In this document: positions 11,601 through 23,600 of the stretch, piece by piece
Numbering within the stretch: position 1 is the first letter of the stretch
How the letters are laid out: each line of letters begins with the position of its first letter
Source of the DNA: Sperchopsis tessellata
Lineage: Eukaryota; Arthropoda; Insecta; Coleoptera; Hydrophilidae
Direction of reading: 5' to 3'
Length of the DNA stretch: 27,398 nt
NCBI GenBank assembly: GCA_033557685.1
Contig: JAWQRN010000660.1
Span: 1 to 27,398, forward strand
Translations under genes and position numbers: made by a program
The notes under the pieces: model-generated
What the model was told of the DNA's origin: nothing
Seen by the model: only the letters and a program-made list of their open reading frames with translations
The model's database searches: none

Positions 11601-14600
11601 GCTGCATTTGACAACACTAGAAATTTTCCCCTTGAGATTTTAAACATGAGCTTTTTTCCTATTTTGTAATTTGGATGTACTCACGGTCCTTTTGACGGTC
11701 TCTTGGTAATTTGTACTTTTTTTGTTGATGGACTGTGATTTTTATTTCTAACCTTTGACACGATCCACTTCCATAATAGTCTAATAAGCTAACACAACGA
11801 AGTAAGTTCTAACTAATGATTACTATCACGTAAATACTTGGCTTGTAGTTTTAAGCTTAATAAAATTATATTTTGTTATATGCACATCAATTTGACAACG
11901 GATGGATTAAAACAAAATCCTTCATAGAACGAAATTAAATGATGGAATTAAGTCCTTAAATTTGAAATTTTTTTTAGATGCTTTCTAGACATGAACATAA
12001 AAATGTTGTTTTTAGTTTTAAATGCTATTGATGACAGTGTATATGTATTTTGTTTAAATTAACTCACCTATTTACTACCAAAGTTGTTAAGGCCTCACCA
12101 TCAATGTCTTCAGCAATAATAATGAGTGGTTTACGTTGGGCATTAGCTAGTTCTAAGGCGGGAACAATACTTTGTACAGATGAGATTTTTTTCTCGCTTA
12201 GTAAAAGTAACGCATCTTGGTACTCAACTTTGGCTCCTAAAATAAAACATTTAATATACTGCTATGAACCAATTATTTGCAGATTATAATATATTATAGT
12301 CTTGTTGTACATATCTTACGGATAAAGTATAAATCTAACTGGTTTTTAAAATAACTGGATAGTATTTAAACTAGCCAATCTCTTGGTTACTTTAAAAGAA
12401 AACAAATTTTCTACTAAATTAACTGTGAATTTGGTTAGTATGTAAACTAGTCAGGTAGTTTATTAACTGCACAAGTTGGCTAGTTTACTTACCTTAATGA
12501 AAGTAAATTAAATAGCTAGAATTCTTAGTTTGTATAAACTAATTGGCTAGTTTACATACTAACTAAATTCAGTTAATAGAAAATGTGGTTTCAACTAAGA
12601 AATCAAAGGATTTGGTTAAGTTTATATACTAATGACTTCACCTGCTTTCACCTCCAGTAGGTTAAAGTCCTCATGGGTGGTGAAATGGGTTTTATATCTA
12701 ATAATGAATAAATTTTCAAATCTAAGTAAAAACAGAGATAACCATGGAGATATGAACTATGAGAATTACAAGACGTCTGATGGAAAAGTAAATTCTTAAT
12801 CTACCCAGAGATGCTGTCAACTTCTAACTATATAATCTTTTTATTCTACAACCATGGTGTGGTATAGAATGTTTATTCTTTCTTATTTATACACTGCATA
12901 TTCACTTGCTCAGTTTATTACTATTAGAAGTCTCTCCACTGTTTCCTATTTACTGCCAAAGTTTTGCCCACTTCCAGTCCCTGCCGCTTTTTTTACATAT
13001 TTTTGCTATTGTCTTATTCAATGTGACCGCTGATCTCCTTTAAACCACTGCCCCCTGTACTTTTGCTTCTCATACTCTCCTTGTATTCCAGTTCTCGTCC
13101 ATTCTCACCATGTGACCATACCACCTCAACTGTTGATGTTCAATTCTTTCATATACACTGCACACTCCAAGTCTAATCTTCTAGAATAAAGTACCTCAGG
13201 TGTGTACAAAGAGGCTGAACAAAGGTATCAGGAAGACTAATGCTATGGATGAATTATAGTAGCTAGAGGTTGGCAGCTAAAATTTGAGGTACTTCATCCT
13301 TTGATTGATGCAATGGCTCTTTTTAAACACATAATGGGAGTGATTATTTAAAATGCTATAGCACATTTAGTTGATTTCACTTAAAATAAATATTAGTAAC
13401 TTACCTTTGGTAGTATTAACGAAGTATGGTGAAATGTACCCACGATCAAACTTCATTCCTTCAATAACTTCTAATTCATCATTAAGTTTCTTTCCATCTT
13501 TAACCGTAATAACACCTTCTTTTCCAACCCTTTTCATGGCATCTGCAATTAAATTACCAATAGATTTATCACCATTAGCAGATATTGTGGCCACTTGAGC
13601 AACTTCTTCTGGAGTTGTTACTGGTTTAGAGAGTGTCTTCAATGTTTCAGTTATTTTATCAACAGCCATCATGATACCTGCAAAAATTATACATATATTA
13701 GCATTTCCAAAAAATTGTGTTCAATTTATGACCTAATCATACAAAGGAATGAAAATATCCAAGAGTAAGAACCTGTAGAATACATCTACCTTTAATATTT
13801 TTATAATAAAATATTAGAATTGAGGCTTTTTTTGAAGTAAACATTGTTTTGTAAAATGTTACAGTATCATTTCATTACTGACCGTTTCTCATTTAAAATA
13901 AGCAAACCTTGAATCCTTCGTTGAATTTTATTTGCCTCGACATGTTTCACTTTTTCAATATTAGAAAAATATCGAATTCGCAAAAAAAAATTTTGGCTCG
14001 AAATAGACATCTAAAACTTATGCATGACGGAAATAGGGATGCTAAGAAGATAAAGAAAAAAAGAAATGATCTTGACTTGTTTCCCAAGTGGCTATCATCC
14101 GAGTGCACATTAATTTTGTTTTAAAAAGTGAATATAATATATCAGCATAATACAAAAATAAAAAACTTTCGATTGGCACTTCTTTATTTCTATATTATTG
14201 CTAGTTATTTTAAAAATTATATGAATTTTGCTGTAAATAAATTTTATACATGATGTCTGTTATAAGCATCCAAAACAAATAATTTATTTTCAACATTTTT
14301 TTCTTCTAATCTGCTTCTTGTAGATGGATGCAGTATATTTGCTTATGGAAAAAATAAATTTTAATGTAGTTCAATTAATTTCTTATTAGTTGTTAAAAAA
14401 TGAACTTACTGTTATTGAGAAAAGCTTTTGAATAATTATTTTGTTGGTAAAGGGAAGTATTGAGACAAAGATTGTTTGTATATTTGCATTCGCACCCAGG
14501 CCATCTGGGCTATGTGGAATTGAATATATTACTTTGTAATAGTTTTAGAAAATAAACTTTTTTTACTTTTTACACCATTCGTAGCAAATGCTATGTTGTC

Positions 14601-17600
14601 CTGTTAATAATGACATGTATTAAATTCAATGTTTTACAAGAAATCAACTTTAAGTAATATTAATTATAAATAAACATTCTAACATTTTCCTGTTTTGTTA
14701 GTACCCTGTATAAACCTTTTTCTATTAGGCACAAATTAATTTTGAAAATAAATTATGTTTTGGGTCTCTAATATTAAACACCTTTATAAAACAGCTTTTA
14801 ACAAGAAATTAAAACTAATAACACACGGTATTTCTTTCCATACTCTCTGGTTAGTATTGTTGTTTTTAAGAGTTCACAAATAACAGTCAAAAAAATTTAA
14901 ATATATTTATTTTAAAGTGTTTAGTTTACATGAATACAATGGTAAATAATAAAACTCTATTATAATGGTTATATATAATGCTGCAAGTATGTAACAGCGT
15001 ATCGACTGCCCCTGCTCCCACTGGCTCTCCGCTTAAATGTAGGCGTAAGTTCTGCTAGAAAGAACTGCGAGACTCGACTTTTCTGAAGCGGACGTGGGCC
15101 GATTGTTTTACTAGCATCAGCTATGGTCAAGTGACGAATACTATATTCAGGATGCTCAGTAGCATAGAAACTTTCCAGTAGTTTCATGACAGTACACTCT
15201 CCTTAATTCTGTTCACCATGAACAGGGACACCTGCAGACTCATGCTTGAAAGGGCAACATGGTCTCAAGCATCCAAGGAGTTGGTCTTCCCAAAATCAAA
15301 GAATTTTTGTTCTTTTTATGTGGAGATTGAAATGGCGCCGGCTGCAAACTAACTGTTGACAACGTTGTCGACTCCAAAGTGGACACACTTCCTCGGTTCC
15401 TCTCGCCCATGGTTCGTGTCGATAGTCAAAAGCTTTACCTCTTTCACAGACTCAAACAGAAATAACAGTCCACATTGTTCATGTGTATGAAGTTGTCTCG
15501 ATGGTAAATAATGCACCACAATCTTCCCAAATTAGTTGAGTGCACACCCGTCTTGAAATGGCTAATTTCTGGCAACCTTGCTGTTGGGTAGTCACTTGCA
15601 GTACACGAAGACAGGACCACATGTTTCTGTAAGTTGGCCACTTATCTGCAGAACTTGCTGACTAGATTCCACTTTACTATGCAGTTCTTCAAGTCCTTGG
15701 AATTGCTTGCGGAACTCCTTGGCAATACCCCAGGACATTCAAATCGGCTGCCACACAGTGTGCCAGTGCCCATTCCTGGCTGGCACCAAATAGATCATCT
15801 TGTTGCTACTTTGAAATCTAGCTGATGGCCTTCTGAATCTTTGGGAAAGACTCGAACTCCTCTTCATCCTGGACTAATTTCTCTACCCAACAATTTTCTT
15901 CATCATAGAAGCTGGTGTATGGGGTAACCGATTGTAGTGAATGACTTTCGTTTTGACTCTTGGTAGTTTCTTGATTCAGTAGTTCACGGCTTTAATTTTC
16001 TTCACTACTTCATATGGTACATCTTTGCGACGTTGTGGATTATACAGCCAGATTAGATCACCTTCTTTGAATCCTCCAGCATCCGCTCGTATATCTTATC
16101 TCTCCTTCATTCTATCGCTTGCAATCTGGATGTAGTTTCGGACAAGATTGTGAGTGTCGTCAATCTTCCGTCTTAGGTTTTTGACATTATTATCACCAAC
16201 TTCATGTTCATCTGTCTGGCTGCCAAGAATCAAGTCTTCAGGTATCCTCATTTCTCTTCCGAAAATCATTCTAGCTGGAGTTTGCTAAGTGGTTTCATTA
16301 ACAGCTCCACCCTTCCATCACAGTAAGGGTGTAATGGTGAAAGTTCGCGTCTTACTCAATCCATTTACTGAAATAATCCATGACAATCAGAATGTATTTG
16401 TTGGTAGTATCAATCTATGAGAATGTCCCAGCTATGTCTACAGCAATATACTGCTTCTACGGAGCCTCTCTTTGTTCCCAGACCATTAGTTGCTGCACAG
16501 GTAGTGCATCTCCGACACCATACTTACCATCATTTTAACAGTTGACCCAATAGAATTGTTCTCGAACTTTCTCTACTGTTTTTCTTACACCTAAATGGCC
16601 TTCAGAACTCTCATTTTGTAGTTCTTCCAACATTTTTCATCTCCCTCTTCATTCTATAAGACCCTTTCCAACAACCCATTTATCATCTTCAGTGAGTTCA
16701 ACTGTGCAGAGTATGTCTTCACTGCTTGGCTCCTTCCCATGCTGGTCGTCGTCCTTGCTGCTTCCAGTTCAAAATTTGTCATAGGTCTTGGTTTTCTTCT
16801 TGTGCTCTTTTTATTTCATCGTCTGTTCATCCTTCCACCTCGATTGTTATGCGAGAGACTGTTGGTACCTCCGTTCTTTCTTCAAGGAGTTTACAATGTT
16901 TACCCTCCAATGGGCAGAGTCTTCTTGACTCTACGGTGTTTGAATGTAAAGTGATATGCTTGGAGTCTTTCCAGTCACCTAGCAATCTGACCTTCTGGAT
17001 ATTTAAAACGAAGAAGCCATTGTAGGACAGCATGATCGGTTCTAAGGAGCAACTGCCTTCCATACAGGTACTTATGGAAGTGCTCTATAGTTTTGACAAC
17101 CGCCAAAAGTTCTCGTCTTGTGATCAATCACTGTTTCCTGAACATCATGTATTTGCGAGAGTTCTACCCCAATGCCGGTGGCTGCTAGAATCCGTGTCCA
17201 AAATGAACTGTCCTTCTATTCGAGGATAGCTAAGAATTGGAGCCTTAGTTAAGATTCTTTTCAATTCGTCGAACGTCCTCTTGGAATCTTTTATCTATTT
17301 TAATTTTCTCGCTTCTTCCGTCAGCTTATGCAAATGCTTAGCTACATTAGCAAACCCTACGACAATCCTTTGATAGTAAGTACAGAATTCCAAAAACTTC
17401 GCATATAATGCTTACTTCTCGGAGTTGCCCATTTCTCCACTGTTTATATTGTGAATACCACACGTCCTAGATATTTGACTTTCTTCTTGAATAGGTGACA
17501 TTTCTTTTGGCTCCTCCTCCAAATTCTGCAAATGTCCTATCGATTACAATGACATCGTCACGGTAAACCAGACAGGTCTTCCAAGATAAACCCTTGAGAA

Positions 17601-20600
17601 CCAGATCCATAAGTATTTCTAAAGTTGCTGGTACACTGCATAGTCCAAATGACATTACGCTGCCACAACCCTAATCCTGTAGTAAAAGCTGTCTATTCTC
17701 GGTCTTTAGGGTGCAGCTCTACTTACCAATAACCACTCTTCAAGTATAATGTGACCCTGCCAAGGTGTCCAGTGTCGTCTATTCGTGGAAGAGGGTAACA
17801 ATCCTTCTTCATTACATCGTTCAGTCTTTTATAATTTACGCACAATCTAGTAGATCCATCTTTGTTTGAAACCAGAACAGGTGAGGGCCAAGGACTACTG
17901 GAAGGCTTCTTCCACAGTTCTGCGGCTTCTTCCCTTTTATCCAACCTTATATTGTACCACATTGGTAAGACCATAGTCTTCCTCTCTGATGGCGAATATG
18001 TGTTGGAATTGCTTTAGAAGTTCTAGCACTTGTTTTTCTTCTGTTGGTGATAAATTCTTTATATCATTGGCAATATTGCTTTTAATTTCCTTACATAATC
18101 TTGTATTCTCATTTATGTGTACTGCATCTTCTTCACATCGAGCAACTGAGACAATTTGTTATAGAGTTCCCAATACAATTACTTTAAGATTTATAGACAC
18201 AAACTGGAATCTATCTAGTGCTCTTCCTATCAGAAGTCCCTTCTTGATTGGATTTTCTATACACGATTCAGTAAGCCTCAACCAGCAATCTTCCATTTCG
18301 TCTTCAGCCTCAGTTTGGAACATTTGTTCGGTCATACGGATCGGGATCGTGGCATCATCGCTAAGTAGTAGGCGCACATTGGATAGCTTAGACCCAGGAA
18401 GGTCCAGACTCACTTCTTCATTGCCCATTTTCGGTAGCCTCTCTTTGACATCAATAACAGCATCATGATGTATTTTTTTATAAATAATTTTGTTTCGTTC
18501 AGATATAGATTTCCAAAAAGCCATAAATGTCCAAATATAAATATTTGCTTTTAGATGTTCCTTGAAACTATATTATTTTAATATTTGATAAATCAAATAT
18601 CAAGTAAACCGGCCAAGTCAATATATATTAAATACAGAAATGAACTACGTATCACAAAATTAAGCTAATTAGTGTTATGATTATTCAATTCCAACATTGA
18701 AACATTGCGATACCTCTCATAATATGCTTACTCATGATCTCAAAGCATATACACATGGAATGAAATATGTAGTTGTACGTGTGGTACAGCTAATTATCAA
18801 CAAGAGCAGTGCGGATGACTTTTTAATGACAGAAACACGTGTCCACTGCAATTCGGCTTTTTTCCCTTAATTTTGCAATACATAGTTCATTTCTGTATTT
18901 AATATACATTGACTTGGCCGGTTTGCTTGACATTTGATGTATCAAATATTAAAATAACACATTCATGCATGGCCAAGGATGTAACAAATTCTTGTTCCTT
19001 AATACTTTCTAAATATATCACCTGTGTTTAAATTGAATTTTTTTTATATTTGAATTATTGCATATTAAAGGAAACTGTATTATAGCATGTTTCGTCTATT
19101 TTCCGCTTTTCTTAAACGTTAATAAAACTATTTATTGAGCATTTTAGAAGTTTAAACTTTTAGAGAACCTATATATCTTTACAAATAAACCCTGCCGTTA
19201 ATTAGAGTTCAAAAATAACCAAATTATATACTTTAACACACATTAAATGTGTCGAGTAGCCAGTGAGATGATAATTCTCATAAATTGGAAATTGATTGAC
19301 AATTATTTTGCATTGAAATAATTTGTAATGTGTTTTGCAAGGTAACTGGATTGGATGTACATTTAAATACTACTACCTGGCCAATTTGCACACCAGGGAA
19401 AACAGGAAAAAAGAAAACTAAATAACTTTAAAAATTGCTACATTTTTCATTTTCAACCATAGTGATTACAGTGCTACACTCGTAAAGTAGTCCATGTATT
19501 GTGAAGTTACGAAATGAGTTATTATCGCAAGGTATTATATTTGTACTATAGATCATTTCACATTTTAATATGAATTATTTAACATTGAAAATTATTATTG
19601 GCAACAACACATTCAACATGTTGCAGATTCCGCAAAGCCACATGACTGATAAAATATTAAAGATTAATATTATGCATATACATTTAAAAAACATTTAATT
19701 TTTCTATACACAAAACCAAATTTCTGGTAATAATATTATGTAATAGAGAGCATTTTTTAATTTAATAGAAAACACTTTTTTCGGTAATAATAAACACAAA
19801 AAAGCATTAAATTAATTTTAAATTTTTTTTTACCTTTACGTATCTCAACTGGATTGGCACCTTTGCCCAAATTTTCAAATCCTTCCTTTGCAATAGATCT
19901 GGCAAGAACAGTGGCTGTTGTTGTACCATCACCAGCTTCTTCATTTGTATTATTGGCCACATCTTGAACTAAACGGGCACCAATATTTTGGAATTTGTCT
20001 TTAAGTTCTACTCCCTTGGCAACAGTAACACCATCTTTTGTAATTTTTGGTGAGCCCCAAGATTGTTCAATTATTACATTTCTACCCTGAGGAAAACATT
20101 AATATTATTTTCTATGTAAATCTATTGACACAGAAATGAGTGAAAACAGAAATTAGGTAATATGTCTACATTGAATAGGGAAATTACTAGCTGGAAAATC
20201 CTTTTTAAGTTATAAATTGCTAATAAAATCAATTCATAATAACATTCATACGAATAATAACCGTGGAAGTCTATTGCATTTAATATTCTTTAAAGTTTTT
20301 GTTTATTAATAAATGATAGTAAATTATTTTATGCCCAACATATTCCCATAATTTTTGTTGCACATTAAATTATTGAAATATATTTTGTAAATTGTATTAA
20401 GACTGCATAAAATATTAAGCAATTACTCCGCACTTAAAGCGAACAAAAAAAAAATGCTACTTGGTTCACCCCTAATAATGCCACAAATTAATAAAAGTCA
20501 ACACAATGTTTCATTTGTACATAATATCTGAACTAATCTGCTTGCCTGGTTGGTTGATTATTTTAGGGTGTTTAGCACTGCCATTCTGTAAATACAATAA

Positions 20601-23600
20601 TTTTCGATTTTCATTATAGCCGAATTTCCATTATATTACAGTCTGAATTAAATACATACTAAATGCATATGTAGTTTCTAATAAAAAATAACTGAAACGA
20701 AATAGACTTAAAATTTTTACTTTCAAACATTATTACATTTATAAAGAGACACACTGCATGCGTCAACGTTCTATGTAAAACTTAAAATGTGATCTCAATA
20801 GAAAACCGGTTTGCATTGTCATCTCAATTTGTATCATGAATTTGTGGGATGTACAGCATGAGTCTACATATAATGGACCAGAATAAATATTTCTAGTCCA
20901 TTACACAAGAAAGTCTAATATAAAGCGAGTCCATCACAGCGAACTTTTTACATGTATTTTATCCGGGACTCACGGATTTCTTCCATTACAGGTAGAGTCT
21001 ACTGTACAATAGTTACAAAAACAGACACAAAACAGGAATTTTTATATAATTCACCCATATCTAAAGAAAGTAAATAGTAACACATTATCGTTGCTCAACA
21101 TATACATTCAATGCAAACAAGACAATCGAATTAGAGGTACAGTTTGCTTTAAACTGCAGACCTGATATTTTGTGGCTCTGTGAGTACTAGCTGAGTGAAT
21201 ACGAAGTTATTAAATGATCTATCTAGTAACTACGAAATTATATCAAGTTTCAGCAGAAGAACGAAGTTACATAGTGATGTATACATAATCCTAAAATTTA
21301 ATATAGTTTAGAGCTGTCATTGTTGCTGGTTTTGCTGTAGAGGAAATCTTTGAGGTAGTTTACAACCGAGGTAAACTCACCAAAATGCTCATTCTCAACT
21401 AGGGAAATACAAATATGATGGTTATGCTTGGAAATTAAAATATGGACTTCTTAAAGAACGCATAAAGAAGAACTAAATAACATCTTAAACTCTTATGGCC
21501 TTCGAATGACAACTTACTAAGAACAGTAACAGCAACGAGTGTGTAATATGTATTTATTAAATTATAAAATCTGAGGATCCCTTAATACCAATCGTGTTCA
21601 ACCCTGTGATTTCTGACCACTATAAAATAGATATGGAACTGCCTCGTGTTGGTGAGGCTCCTAATGAAGATGAATAATGAAAAGTCAAGTTTAAAGACCT
21701 TTAACAGAGGTTGGCAAACAAAATTCTAAAAATAATAAAAAAATTATCTTTTGTTTCAGGTTCTGGAAGGGAATGTCAGTATTTAGATGTTATATAACAT
21801 AACAGAAGTTTCCATCAACTGATAAATTGTGAAGAGAAACTTTACATCTCATGCTTAAAGCAAAATCCAGAACTGGCATTTCGAGAAAACTATAACAAAT
21901 ATAAAAGTACTATAACAACTGTATAATTGAAACAAGAAAAAATACCAATAGAAATTATATATTGGAAACAACCCAGGAAACAAACAAAAATGTATAGGAT
22001 GCATTGCCAGTTCAACATATTTCAGAAGTTCAGCACCTTTATTTCAAGTGTGGGAGAAGTTTTAGCAGAAAAAATGTCCGGTAGAACTATAAACCAGCAC
22101 AATTCGACGATACTGGTAAGGTCTCAGACATTTATTCTTTTTATGCTAGTGACAACTCACTACATACATAATAAGTGATACTTTTAAGACCGACACATCT
22201 TAAAACTATCAACCTTTTGTCTGAACTAACCATTAATATCGACGTAAGCATTAAAATTTCAGCTTAGTTTTAAGACGCCATTGTTCACGACTTAAGATGA
22301 CAGTTCACCTTGAGAACCATCAAAAAGCATATACCTACTTATAATTATGTTGTCACTTACCAATAACTAGTTTTAATTTAAATGAGAAATATCAATATTA
22401 AAAAATAAAGAAGCAGATGTTCAAGATATACATTCAACACAAATATTATAAATAAAAACGTATAAATGCCAAATGTTTGTCGCTACCAACTGACCAATCA
22501 TTTCGCTCCATTTCATGTCTACATTGGCTACACTGGGCCATTATGCAGATTGGTTCATAAAAAATAAAACAGAAGAAGTGGTCGTATTCTCTAACTGACA
22601 CAAAAAATCAAAATAAGTGAGTTAAATTTCTGTGATTGTATATTAATTATTGTATATTAACTTGGGTGGGCCAAATAATTCACCTTAAAGGAAAACGTCA
22701 TCAGCCACATATAATTAGACAGTGCGGATCCCGAAACTGTGATAAGTGAATATTTTCCCTGATTCATAGCTAGCTTCAGCATGGACTGTTAACTTGCGGA
22801 AACACTACACAGAATATTAAGTGGAAAACCAATCAAAGGGCATGCACACCTTTCTTAAGGCAGCCAAACATACATTCCATCTTTTGAATGTACAAAAATA
22901 TTTTCTGAATATTTATAACAAAAGATTTAAAATGTATGTGAATACAACCACACTAACAAAGGTACAATGAACTTATGCTTTCGTGAACATAAGACCCTAC
23001 ATTAACCTGTCAGTAAATACATAGATATTGAAAAATGTATGTCAAGAGACTAACCAATCTACAGTTTTTGTTAATTAAACTAGTCAGTAGTAAACACCTG
23101 TAGAATAACTTCAGTTTTTTTGTATTAATTGTATTAATAATTTTGAACTGTCCTGTGACATTTGTTAACGTGTATGCGAATACAATATATTAGGATATTT
23201 TCAATGTCCTGTGACGTTTGTTAACGTGTATGTGAATACATTATATTAAGATATTTTCTAAGGGTATTATATAACTTATGTAGACATAATATCTATGCAT
23301 TGGTTATGTAACATTTTTGTATTATGTATCCTACGTTGTTGACGCAAGAGGAAGTTAACATGCATAAAGATTACCTTTTAATATTTCAATAAGAACATAC
23401 TGTATAAAACACTAAAGAAAAAATTCTGTTTACTAACTTTTGGGCCCATAGTGACAGCTACGGCATCTGCCAAAATATGTACGCCTTGAAGCATCAGGGC
23501 ACGAACTTCTGCTCCAAATCTGACATCTTTGGCGTACATGCACCTTTGAATTTGTGCAACTTGGTTAGCTTGACGAATAGCAACATTTCGTAGACTTGAT

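Larger units (their letters stand above)
14880..18530 (-). mobile_element. Ty3/gypsy LTR retrotransposon, truncated, with extra macrodomain
   Basis: Decayed element in HSP60 intron 2, in the same orientation as the gene. From 5' to 3' on the minus strand: a pol N-terminal segment (18524-18159); reverse transcriptase (about 17974-17467); RNase H (about 17230-17000); integrase zinc-binding and partial core (about 16620-16360); integrase C-terminus with a GPY/F-like VPYEVV (about 16300-15950); a macrodomain remnant (15800-15440); then a purine tract and candidate 3' LTR. Gag, protease and a 5' LTR are absent. The 5' side ends some 40 bp from a hairpin MITE. Many stops and frameshifts. The GPY/F module suggests the mdg1/412-like or chromovirus side of the family, which I cannot settle. 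Confidence 0.85.

Noticed and set aside
16726..17063. Plus and minus open frames of 71-99 codons at 16726-17025, 16739-16954 and 16827-17063
   Set aside because: They overlap the region between RNase H and integrase of the gypsy remnant. Only the minus-strand readings match Pol, and the rest are shadows.
17989..18468. 159-codon plus-strand open frame, Ser-rich
   Set aside because: It is the antisense of the gypsy pol N-terminal segment (18524-18159); its Ser-rich composition is what the complement of that sequence would give.
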